DNA of 64,000 nucleotides from Auriscalpium vulgare (lineage: Eukaryota > Basidiomycota > Agaricomycetes > Russulales > Auriscalpiaceae), in NCBI GenBank assembly GCA_019915015.1, contig JAHBBC010000001.1:2232001-2296000 (forward strand), written 5' to 3'. This document shows, piece by piece, positions 45,713-55,592 of this stretch. The position numbers were made by a program, and so were the translations under genes. Below the pieces are notes generated by a model that was given only the letters and a program-made list of their open reading frames with translations, searched no databases and was not told the origin of the DNA. Every line of letters begins with the position of its first letter. Within the stretch, counting starts at the first letter, position 1.

Positions 45713-46041
45713 CTAGATGTTAAGCTTCGTACGCCTCCAGTGCCGGCGCTTGGCGTTATACTGCGCAGAAAGGGTCAAAATGTCAGAGAAAGCGTCTACG
45801 AGGCCCACTATGCTCCTACTTGGATCTTTGTATCCGTCTTTAACCGGAACCACTGAGGGATGGGCCTGTGGGTGCGTATGAGTTTCGATGTCAGAGGGAT
45901 GGCTAGCAGCAGCACACACCGGTTCTGGCGAGCGGCCTTCGCGAGGATACGCTTCGTGCGGAAGGTCTTTTGGGATGGCTGCAACCAGGAGTCTGTCAGC
46001 GCTGGATCCACTACTTAGGGGACGCGGGAGCTACGCACCAT
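45713..46041 (-). CDS. RPL39: Ribosomal protein eL39
   Basis: A small, very basic protein of the large ribosomal subunit near the exit tunnel; 51 aa as read here. The first exon is only the ATG (46039-46041), directly followed by a GTGCGT donor. The second reads PSQKTFRTKRILAKAARQNR, the third PIPQWFRLKTDTKIQ, the fourth YNAKRRHWRRTKLNI, with TAG at 45713-45715. The full eL39 pattern is present. An ATG-only first exon is common in ribosomal protein genes, and the gene is too short to be found without splicing. It is divergent from the FKBP gene. Confidence 0.93.
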
Positions 46042-46240
46042 GGCGGATGATGGGGACGGGCGTGCTGAACGTTGGCGACAAGGGAAAATAAGGTTGGGAT
46101 GTGTGGCGGCACTGTACAGCTGATGACAAAGCGGCAGCTCGGCGGCGGCGGCCCCCGAACATGCTCCCACGGATGCTGTACGTAAACGAGTCGCGTCACG
46201 TTCTGGTAGAGTGGAAGTGCTCACTATTGAACCAACCATC
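46042..46240. promoter_or_regulatory. Shared divergent promoter of eL39 and FKBP
   Basis: Only 199 bp separate the two start codons, so regulatory elements must be shared or tightly packed. No specific site was identified. Confidence 0.55.
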
Positions 46241-46891
46241 ATGCAGATTCTCAACTGGTTGTCCTTTGCCGCCCTTGGGCTCCTTGTTTCCGCGTCTGAC
46301 TCCATCAAGGAGCTCAAAGTTGATACGACTTACCTCCCGGAGAAGTGCCCCGTCAAAGCAGCCAAGGGAGACGCCATCGAAGTCCACTACGTGCGTGGAC
46401 CCGTCCGCGCCCCATTCGACATTACACCCATTGTCAATATAACCCACAGACTGGAAAGTTGCACTCCAACGGCAACAAATTTGACTCAAGGTAGCTGAGC
46501 AGCGCGTACAAATCCCTGTTGTATATACTGATTTGTCTCCGCGCTTTCAGCGTTGACCGCGGGCAACCCCTGCCTCTGACGCGTAAGACACCGTTCTCCT
46601 CATCGTGAACCACAGGCTGAGTTGCTTTTTCTACCCAGTCGGTGTCGGACAGGTCATCCGTGGCTGGGACGAGGGTCTCGTGGGCATGTGCCTCAACGAG
46701 AAGCGCACGCTCACCATCCCTTCTGACATGGCTTACGGTGCGTGTCTGTTGTTCTTCTCTTGTCCGTGAGCTGACACGTCGCGATAGGGCCCCGCGGCTT
46801 CGGCAGCGTTATCCCGCCAAACTCCGTTTTGGTGTTCGATGTGGAGCTTGTTCGCCTCGACAGCAAGCAGCCAGCCCACGAGGAATTGTAG
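46241..46891 (+). CDS. FPR2: FKBP-type peptidyl-prolyl isomerase, ER form
   Basis: A proline isomerase of the secretory pathway. Five exons: 46241-46390, 46450-46490, 46551-46582, 46639-46737 and 46788-46891. The signal peptide is MQILNWLSFAALGLLVSASDS. The single FKBP domain reads EVHYTGKLHSNGNKFDSS, GQPLPLTLGVGQVIRGWDEG, NEKRTLTIPSDMAYG and GFGSVIPPNSVLVFDVELV, with the FK506-pocket residues (Y, F-D, V-I-W, Y) in place. The C-terminus is HEEL, a variant of the HDEL ER-retention signal, so the protein likely stays in the ER lumen. Length about 140 aa fits FKBP2-type proteins. Confidence 0.92.
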
Positions 46892-47009
46892 CCGAGCGTA
46901 TTTCCTGTAGGTATATACTGCGCGATATTATCTGCTAGTCTGCTATAAATCCAGGACATTGCCTTCATTATGTTCAGGCCTGTAAATATCGTACACACCG
47001 ACCGGCAAC

Positions 47010-48402
47010 CTATGCAGCCTTCCCGCCCTGAGCTCCCTTCAGCTTGTCCTCCAAGAGGTCCTGGAACTCCTCCCTCAAAATAGCTTCGCGCCGCTCCCGC
47101 TCCTCCTGCTGCAGCTTCAAAATGCCACGCTTTTCCTCTGCGCTGATGACCTGGTTCTCCTTGCGCATGCGCACGGCGTTCATGCGTCGGTGCCGGCTGC
47201 CGCTCATCACGTACCCGACCGCCTCGTACTTCTCAATCTCGTCCGACGTCAAGCCAATCTCTCCACGGCGCGGGATACGCGTGTCGGTGCCGTCCTGCAG
47301 GAAAGCGGCCATCGCGCTGCCCTCGCCGCGCAGCAGCGCGCCGCCGTACGCGCGCTCGTCGAATTTCTTGATGGTGGACGCTTGCATGATGGGCTGAGGG
47401 CCCACCTCGTCGTCCGAGTCGTCATCGTCGGCGCCGTGTGTCGAGGCTGCGGGGGCCACGGCAGCTGCGTCGGGATGGCTGTGGGGCACGTCGGGCACAA
47501 AGGAGCCCGCCGGCACGGGCTTCTCCACCCAGTCCTCCGGGTGGTCGTCGTTCTCGTCAGGGAGAGGGCTGCGCGAGGGGCTTCTGGTACTGCGCCTCCG
47601 GCCTCTGTGCTTGTCGCGGTCCCTCTCGCCCTCCTCCTCCCTCGTCTTTGACCGCGAACGATGCTTCCGCCGTTCCTTCTTCTCCGACCGCTCCTTTTCC
47701 TTCCGCGCACGCTTTCTCTCCTTCCTCTCACGTCGCCGCCTCTCGTCCTCGCTGTCTGTAGACGGGGTCACGGATGATGAACGGCTGCGTTTATGCTTGC
47801 GCCGTAATTTTGAGTCGCGTTCAGGAGAGCTGGGAGCAAAAGTCAGAGCGTCACACCGAGCGGATGTCATAAGGACGTACAGGCGCCGAGCAGGTGCCTT
47901 TGGAGATGGCGGCCATATGCTCAAGGTGCTGTTGAGACGTTGCTGTCTCCGGCTACGAAGGAAGCGTCAGCGTCACGGAGAATGGGAGGGTCAACACGAC
48001 GCACCTCTCGAAGTAGTCACCCCCCTCCCCACCGTACGACCTGAGAGGCTCCCTCCTCTGCGGGTACATGTTCTCCTGTTTCCGCCACGGTGCCTGGTCG
48101 CCTTGCCCTTGGCCTGGCACGGGGGGCGGGGGCATGTCGCGCGCCTCGGGGCGCCTGTACTCTGAGTACTCGGGGCTGCCCCGGCGCACAGGTCGCGGGG
48201 AGCGTTCCCGACTGCGCTCCCTCCTGCGACTGCGTTCGTTGTGTCTGTCGTCGTCGTGACGGTCGCTGCGGGCGTCCCTGCGGCGCTCGCCGCTGCGACT
48301 GCGGGCCCGAGAGTCATGGGCAGGTGGGGCGGCACGGGAGGAATGGAGGTCGCTGGAGCCCTGAGGGACAAGGCCCATCCGCGACGGGTGCACGGTGGCC
48401 AT
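47010..48402 (-). CDS. NKAP-like (SynMuv) splicing-associated protein
   Basis: A nuclear protein of the NKAP family, linked to spliceosome function and transcription repression in other eukaryotes. The N-terminal exon (from 48402, MATVHPSRMGLVPQGS) is rich in RS/RD/RE dipeptides. A middle exon carries IWPPSPKAPARR. The long last exon has a highly charged Lys/Arg/Glu region (KERKRARKEKERSEKKERRK) and an acidic stretch. The conserved C-terminal domain follows: YGGALLRGEGSAMAAFLQDG, RIPRRGEIGLTSDEIEKYE, GYVMSGSRHRRMNAVRMRKE. It ends LKGAQGGKAA at 47010. The C-terminal motif string is diagnostic. Confidence 0.88.
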
Positions 48403-48694
48403 TGAGAAGATGGCAGGTGGTGAGGATGCAAGTCAAAGCCAGACCGATAATAACTTTCGTCACCGCACGAAGGCTGTGTGGCGGTGTTTGCCTTGGTAGG
48501 CGCCACACCCGTATGCAGTCTACCAAGTATCACTGAGTATACACACATGTACAGTACTAGGGTATGTATCGCGGCCTATGCGAGAGCGCCGTTTGCAGTG
48601 CCCACGGGGTAGTATCGTCTGCGTAGACTGGTCGCTGAGCACCACCGCGAGCCTCGCGGATGGAATTGAACTGTTCTTCTCAAGGCCGGATGCC

Positions 48695-49863
48695 CTATGT
48701 CCGCCTCCCTCGTCCGGCTGCTCCAGCCACGGGGGCCCGTCGCTTGCGGAACAAGCTTCCTCCAGATGGACTGTCAGAAGTAGGGACCGCCTGTACGTCG
48801 CTCGGTTCCAGCTTCACAGGCTCTGGTTCCTCCTTGACAGCCGTGGCGTCCTTGAGAACCTCAGACGTACCCTTGGGATCAGGAGTACCTTCTCCTGCAG
48901 CACGGGTGTCCGCCCCTGCCGGAGGTGCACTCTGTTCTGGCGTGGACACAAGCTCACCGCTCGCCGTGCGAGACGCCGAGCCGTCCGCACCATCTGCCCC
49001 ACCCTTCTTCCACTTGACGCTGGTCCACTTCGGCAGCGCACTGGCTGTCGGGAGCGGTGTCGTGTCCATAACGCCCACACCAAGCGCGCTCGCGTCCGCG
49101 CCCAGGATGAGCGGGGCGGCGGCGGCTGCCTCCTCCTTGACTTCCTCCTTGACCTCCTTCTTCGGCTTTATTTTGATGGGGATGAGGCCGGGATCGTAGA
49201 CCTCCCCGAGTCCCACACTGACCGTCTTCTTCCTCAGCTTCCAGCCCCGCTCGTCTTCTTCGTCCGCCGGCTCGGCCGGGCGCTTCCTGCTGCCGTCCTC
49301 ACCTGGCGGCTCGACCTCTGGCGTAGAGCTGGCTGGTCGTGCGGCGGGGATGGTGCTGACGTAGTGCCATTCGCCTGCCACACCCTGTGTTTGACGTACT
49401 GCAGCCTCAGCGAGCGCGCGTTCCTCGTCGGGGTCTGTAAAGCCCAGCGACGCGGCGGTCGAGTAGTCCGCGAAGCCGCCTCTTGGTTTTGGCGCAGGTT
49501 TCTTTCCAGATGATGAGGCTGCCGACGTAGACGCTACCGCGGGTGACGAGCCTTTAGCGCGTCCTGCACCGACATCCTGAGCAAAGGCGGCATTGGCTGC
49601 CTACAGCGGGTCGATGAGACGTACAAATGCAGCAAGCACAATTAAGCACACACCTGCTCTATCCTGACCATCTCCCGCTTCTCCTCCGCGTCATCTTTCT
49701 TCTTCTTCTCTCCAGCCTTGTAGAGACCGCGCACGAACCGGTCAACATTGCCCTTGTGTCGCATGCCATTCTCGTGGTGCTGGCGGGAGGGGGCATCATC
49801 GGCGATGTAGATGTCGCAGTACTTGCAGAAGTACTTTTTCTTTGAGACCCAGTACTCGCTCAT
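48695..49863 (-). CDS. WBP4-like protein with U1-type zinc finger
   Basis: The N-terminal exon (from ATG 49863) holds a U1C/matrin-type C2H2 finger: YFCKYCDIYIADDAPSRQHH, then GMRHKGNVDRFV, as in WBP4/FBP21 spliceosome proteins. A basic helix follows (KAGEKKKKDDAEEKREMVRI). After one intron comes an Ala/Ser-rich linker, GGFADYSTAASLGFTDPDEE, and GVAGEWHYVST. Then GWKLRKKTVSVGLGEVYDPG, a KEEVKEEVKEE stretch, and a C-terminal region with TSVKWKKGG and SLFRKRRAP. No clear WW domain is seen. Probable role in pre-mRNA splicing, inferred from the finger and its partner motifs. The stop is TAG 48695-48697. Confidence 0.8.
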
Positions 49864-50362
49864 GGATTTCTGACTGGGAGGAGAGCAGGAAGAAAGACGG
49901 GTCGGAGCAGAAGTCACGGCACGCTCTGGCTGTGGATAAGATAAGATAAGATGGTAGTGACTCCGCAACAAGTAATACACCGTGACTATAATATTAGTTA
50001 CTCCTCAAGGTCTCGCAGCCTCACAGCTTGGTCCAGGCAAAGCATACTTGTGCTGGTGCATCACAGCGGTGCAGCAGAAGGACGGGGGCTTCAGAGTCAG
50101 GCGAGGTACGGCATCGGCCAAACCGGCGGTGAGACTCGTCGACATATCAAATGTTCGCAACCACATGCTCCAGGAATCCACAGGCTGGCTGCTGTCCCTT
50201 GGGCTATCTCCCACATCCTTGGCACGCTTCCCCCCCTCTATCCTTTTCTGCCCAATCTCTGAGGCGCCGGTGGACGCCACGGACGCCGCCGCCATCACGA
50301 CGTTTTGTCCTCCGACCACACCTGGCTGTCCCCCGTCGCCTCGCTATATGTGACCGCGCTGT

Positions 50363-52539
50363 ATGGCTACGTCCTATCTATCCGGGGTCCAAACGAACAT
50401 TCGCCTCAGTCAGGACGAGACGGTCAGCATGCCCCGTTCGCCGGATTCGACAGCGATGCGCGATACGAAGGAGGACATCACACTCACCTCGGAGCTTGCA
50501 CAACCGGAAACCAGCGTTGAGACCGCCAATTTTTCAGGTCCTTATCGACTGTACAAGCGGCGATGGTTTGGGGTCTTTGCTCTTGTGAGTCTCGAGTGGT
50601 TACTTTGCAGCCGCGAGTTCACCGGTTTGTCTAGTTCACTTTGGAGGCGGTTGCCGGGATGAGTTGGCCTTGGTTTGGTCCTATATCAAACGATGGTGCG
50701 CATTCTATTCTCTTTTGTCTACGAGGCTACAGTTGCTGACAGGATTTTCATCCAGTCGTACGGGATTTTGGCTTCACATTGGACGAAGTTAACTGGCTGG
50801 GCAACATTATCGCATGCGTATACCTTCCTACCACCTTCCTTATACCCATTGTCGTGAAACGCTACGGAATCCGCAGAGCCGTACGTATAGCCGCACCAAA
50901 TGGGACAGGACTTGCATGCTAATGGGACGTGCTAGTGTGACATTGCCACGGTTGCCCTCATTATATCGGCCTGGGTGCGTTACGCAGGCACCGCTCGCTC
51001 TTTGCCCAAGCACGGCGCATATGCGCTCATCATCATCGGACAGGTGAACCCTATTTTAAGTCGAACTGGCGTAAAAGTACTCTAACCATATCCCCTAGTT
51101 CTTCTCTGCGATTGCCCAACCTGTCTACCAGGTCCTTGCCCCAAAGTACTCTGAGGTTTGGTTCGACCTACGGGGACGTACAACGGCCACGATGATCATG
51201 TCAATCGGTATGCTCCCTCCACTCAAGTACTCGGCCCCATCCTGACCAGCTCCAGCCAACCCTATCGGAGGAGCCCTCGGCCAACTCATCTCTCCCGCCT
51301 TCACGGACACCCGGAAGTCGGTGAGTGATCCTCACCTTGATTCCCTATCCGAGGTTTCTGATCGGTGATTGCCTCCTGTAGATCCTCGCCTTGGGAATCA
51401 TCTCCACCGCTGTTACCCCTGCAGTGTTCCTCGTTCTGGAGGCCCCGCCAACCCCTCCTAGTACGTTGGCAGCTTGCTCGCTATATGTGCGGTTCCCCTG
51501 AGCGCCTTTCTGCAGCGTATTCTGGCTCCCGTAAATCACCGTCTATACATTCCCTCTTGCGAGCTGTGGCTGGCCGCAAGACATCACGCGAGGCGTTCAT
51601 GACGCGGCGCGAAAGATTGGACTTTGTACTTCTTGTGACCCTGTTCGCCACTTTACTCGCTGCGTGAGTCCCTGGCGATAATCGACAGGGAAGAAAGCTA
51701 ACTTTCATCTCTAGGATCAATACATTCTCAGTGCTAACTTCCCAATGGCTGGTGAATGTCGACGCGCTTTTCATCCTGCACCTTCCTGACGTCTTTGCTG
51801 TAGAACCCGGAGGGTTACTCCGATGATGTCTCTGGACTCATGGGCGCAGCGCTCTTACTCTCTGGTATCGTGGCTGCCGTGGCTTCGGCGCCGCTTTTCG
51901 ACCGCGTCTTCACGCATCATCTCGGCGCAACCGTCAAAATCTTGTGTCCTATCATCGGCGCCGGTTGGCTCTCCCTGATCTGGGCTGGTGAGTGCAAACT
52001 CGAATGCTGATATTCCCCCTACATGCACGCAAAGCTCTCGCTGACGCTTGTGCAGTTCGGCCTCATAATACAGCTGCTCTCTTCGCTGTTTATGTGATTA
52101 TTGGGATCGCTTCCGTGTCTCTGCTTCCAGTGGGCCTCGAGTTGGGCTGCGAGCTGACTCGCAATGCAGACGGGAGCTCGGCTGTTTTGTGGTTCTTGTG
52201 AGGCCCGCTTTTCATAACGTTCCAGCATGTCACTCATTCCTGACGCGCAGCGGGAACCTGCTTTGCGTCATCTTCACTCTCTGTAAGTTGTCGAATCCTC
52301 GAACCGCAGCCAGCGTGGTGGCCTAACGATTCGCTCCTCTAGCGCAAAATGCTCTTCGCGAGTCTAAATCTGCGGATCCTCCACAGAACATGCACCGCGC
52401 GATCATCTTCAACGGCGTATGGGTGTTCACGACATCTATCCTGATCTTTTTCTTCTCCGGAAAGCAGGCGCGTCGGGAACTCGACGAGAAGATGAACGAG
52501 AGGGCAGTGGTTTCCACAGAACTCACTGTGCCTTCATGA
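50363..52539 (+). CDS. MFS transporter, FLVCR/DIRC2-like
   Basis: A major facilitator with about twelve helices over roughly ten exons. The N-terminal cytosolic part starts MATSYLSGVQTNIRLSQ. Helix 1 follows YKRRWFGVFAL, then VAGMSWPWFGPISND, FTLDEVNWLGNIIACVYLP and VVKRYGIRRA. Next are IIGQFFSAIAQPVYQVLAPK, WFDLRGRTTATMIMSI and ANPIGGALGQLISPAF. The second half has RLDFVLLVTLFATLLAAINT, GYSDDVSGLMGAALLLSGIV, LFDRVFTHHLGATVK and VIIGIASVSLLPVGLELGCE, ending RAVVSTELTVPS. The motif order fits the FLVCR family (haem or choline export in animals). The substrate in fungi is unknown. Confidence 0.83.
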
Positions 52540-52764
52540 CGCTCAGACGCTCCTCATGCGCTTATTGGATATCATGCTATATCTGTCAGGCATCTTGTAT
52601 CATACTGATATACCTTCTTGTGTCCTTACGGACAGTCGCATACAGTATACCCCGGCGAAGCTACGTAACGTTGTCTTCGTGATCTTTTTTGAATCCTTGG
52701 AAATACTTTCCTCGGAAGTCACGATGGGCGGGAACGTGCTCAACAGGCGCATCATCCCGTCCGC

Positions 52765-54539
52765 TCACTGTTGGCTCGAATGATGGTGGTCCATACGATT
52801 GAGTCGATGTCTTCCGGATGGTGACCAACTTTGCAAAGTCGTCTTGTCAGAGTAATGAAACAGCTGTTGTCAAACATCGGAGCTCACTCTTCGACCCCAT
52901 GCACCGAAATCCTGCAAAGAATTGGCCACAAGCTCCATTCCTTCGCATAACATGCCGTCGATATCCAGCTCCTGGTATTCATCTGTCACGGTGGGTAGAA
53001 AGAACACGAGGCGACCGCTCGGTTTGAGCAGGTATCGAGCGAGCAGGACGAGGTCGGTGGCGAGATCGGATAATTCGTATGGCTTAGTAGGCGGTATGTA
53101 GGGTTGGTCATCGCTAGATTGAGTACAGTGCTTCAGTTCTGGATAAATTATATATAGTATTGGAGTACACGCACGGTCGAGGTTCCGACGGAACAACAGG
53201 AGTAGTCCGTCCTTTCTTCCGTCCCAAACGCTTTGCACCGGCTCGGACGCCATCTTTTCCAAGATCAATGGGCACGCCAAGATCAATGGGCACGCCGAGA
53301 AAAATGGTGTGCGAGGACTCACATGGAGGGTCGGTGATGATCGCGTCAAAAAGCCCTCCGCATCTCCAAGGGTTCTGTGTTACGTCGAAGGTGCAAAGGT
53401 CCATGATGCGTTGCTCGACTCCATACTGGGCAGCGGCGCGTCGGATTCCAGGGACCTGAGCTGCGCGCGTCAGATACGGGCAAAAATAATGAAGAGTACT
53501 TCAGCTACATTTCCCTCGCATTTGTCTCCCGTCGATGTCGGAACCGAAAACATGTGCTCCAAAATATGCGGTCGTCTGCAATTGAGTCAGCTTCAAAAAA
53601 TGCTGAGGTATTATGCTTCCTTACATAGACCATGCTTCCCGTTCCCACAAATGGGTCATATACAAGCTTCCCGGGAGCTGCCTGCAAGCGAGGGTGAGAA
53701 GTCATGTTACAACAGCATCAATGGACATCGAACCAAGGTCTGGTTGGCCATTAGCAATGATATTTCCGCTTCCATACTTGTGTTGCCAAAGTACTGTCTC
53801 TTCTTCACGTCGAAGGTCTTGATCAACGAGCGAGCTGACCCTTCCTCGAGCTATGCAAAGACGACTCATTTAGCTCATGCATGCCGGGGCGCGGAGTCCG
53901 TGTTTTGCGCACCAACCTGCCGAAAAACACCTCGCGAAAGTTACCGTCGCCTTCATGCTTATGTCGTGTCGTTCCCGTAGTGTCGCGATCTGAATTATCG
54001 CGTAAAGTGTTGCACGACAGGGGCACAGCAGAGCAAGACGCACACTCTTCGAAGCACCCCATGGTGATCTCGGGAGTCTTCAAGTCAATCTTCCCAAGAA
54101 AGCCCATGTAGGAAAAGTCCTCGATGACCTGTCGCTGTCGTGCCTTCGGGATCGACTGATTGTATCCGTTCACGAAGAACTTGAAGGACGTGTCTGGGAC
54201 GTATTTTTCCCATTTCGGTCGAGCAGCCTTGTTGCGTTCATGGAGATCATCGTAGCTCGAGCCACGCGAGTAGAACTCATGGACGGATCTATCGCAAACG
54301 CGATTAGTCGAGGAGACGATGCACGAGAAGGGTCGGATTCACCTGATGAGGATGCATCTGCGCGCCAGCAGCCGCGCGTGCTCTTCCTTCTCCAACGAAA
54401 GCACCGCGAACGGGCGCGAGCGGTCTAAGTTGTCCGATATCGCGAGCTCAAAGCCGTGAAGTTCGGCGATAGAGAGCAGCTCTGGAATCCTGAAGTCTTC
54501 GTGGGCTTGAGCGAAGACGAACAGGTATTGGTTTGGCAT
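52765..54539 (-). CDS. TRM11: tRNA guanine-N2 methyltransferase Trm11
   Basis: The catalytic subunit that makes m2G10 in tRNA together with Trm112. The start is at 54539 (MPNQYLFVFAQAHEDFRIPE), opening the THUMP-like N-terminal region (LARRCILIR). The Rossmann methyltransferase domain has the SAM motif KLVYDPFVGTGSM near 53640 and FGAHVFGSDIDGR near 53540. The catalytic motif is joined by splicing as ITDPP / YGVRAGAKRLGRKKG near 53240-53320. Next come DLATDLVLLARYLLKPSGRL and FFLPTVTDEYQELDIDG. ELVANSLQDFGAWGRR closes the domain. The stop after a final small exon is placed at 52765 and is less certain. One intron contains an 18-bp direct duplication. Confidence 0.85.
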
Positions 54540-54816
54540 CTGTGCCAGCTAGACTGGCGGTGATCGATAGCGAAGGCCGACTGATCGAGTACTAACTCGG
54601 GCGTGCTGTGGTGGTTGTTGGTGACTGAGTACTCGGAAATGTAGTAGGCGGACTCGGAGGGAGATGGAAGCCTGAGACTCCGCCACACCGAGACGCCAGT
54701 TTCTTGAAGAGCAGCGGCCACCATCCGTTTCCACTCGAATGCATGCATAGTAACTCATAACCTATCCGCTCTTCAGATCTGAGCACCTTTTTCTACATGT
54801 CAGGACTTGGCATAGA
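54540..54816. promoter_or_regulatory. Shared divergent promoter of TRM11 and ZSWIM7
   Basis: 277 bp between the two start codons. No defined motif was recognised. Confidence 0.5.
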
Positions 54817-55428
54817 ATGCAAACTCCGGAGCTGTACCGTCTCTTCGAGATCGTTCTCGCTTCAATCCACCCGGGAGAGCGTATGCGCCTCCATCGATCC
54901 TCTGCTGGTTCTCGACTGACTTGAGACTGCTTCTGTCCGTGGTCTGCAGTCTCTGATGAAGCCATAGAACAGCTCAGCCACTTCTTTCCGGACACGTTGC
55001 TTCTCTCTGCGCTGGATCTCATCGATCGGGACTGCGGTGCGTCCTTTCTGCCGCCATTGGTGCCCAGGCGGGGTAAGAACTAAAACTTGGTCGCAGTGAT
55101 TAAGTACCTCCCACCAGGGGGCAGGCCTCACTTCCACGTCCTCGGCTCGACAGGGACCTACACCGTGTACCCCTCGCTACCGCTTGCACCACACGCCCCT
55201 GCGTTTTGCTCGTGTCCCGCATTCTCCTATGCCGTGCTGATCTCGGGCTCTCAGTTAATGGCGAGTGCGGTTTCGCTTGTCCTGCACATGGTCGCTGATC
55301 CTGCTACAATCTAGTGCAAACATGTCCTTGCAGCGCGCCTCGCTGAGCGACTTGCACGGTGTATCGAAAGGCAGATCACGAGCAACGACTTCGCATCACT
55401 TCTTGCACGCCAGCAGGCTTCTGTGTAA
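54817..55428 (+). CDS. SWS1: Sws1/ZSWIM7-type SWIM zinc-finger protein
   Basis: The Shu-complex SWIM protein that supports Rad51-dependent homologous recombination. Exons are 54817-54880 (MQTPELYRLFEIVLASIHPG), 54950-55036 (LSDEAIEQLSHFFPDTLLL, ALDLIDRDC), 55097-about 55259, and about 55313-55428. The SWIM finger reads FCSCPAFSYAVLISGSQLMC, then KHVLAARLAERL (CxC...CxH). Half of it lies on each side of the last intron, which appears to use a GC donor (ATG/GCGAGT). The protein ends ASLLARQQASV with TAA 55426-55428. The length (about 140 aa) and motif fit ZSWIM7. Confidence 0.85.
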
Positions 55429-55592
55429 CATCAGACTCGGGCTTTAACAGCTCGAATGAATTGACGACCAAAATGTATTGTATGCAAGTATATTATGCAG
55501 GTGCCTAAAGGATGGTCATTTGTTTATAAGAGGTATAATCCGTACGAGATCAAGAAAATAGGCAGGCGTTGCATCTAACGAGAGGAACAGTC

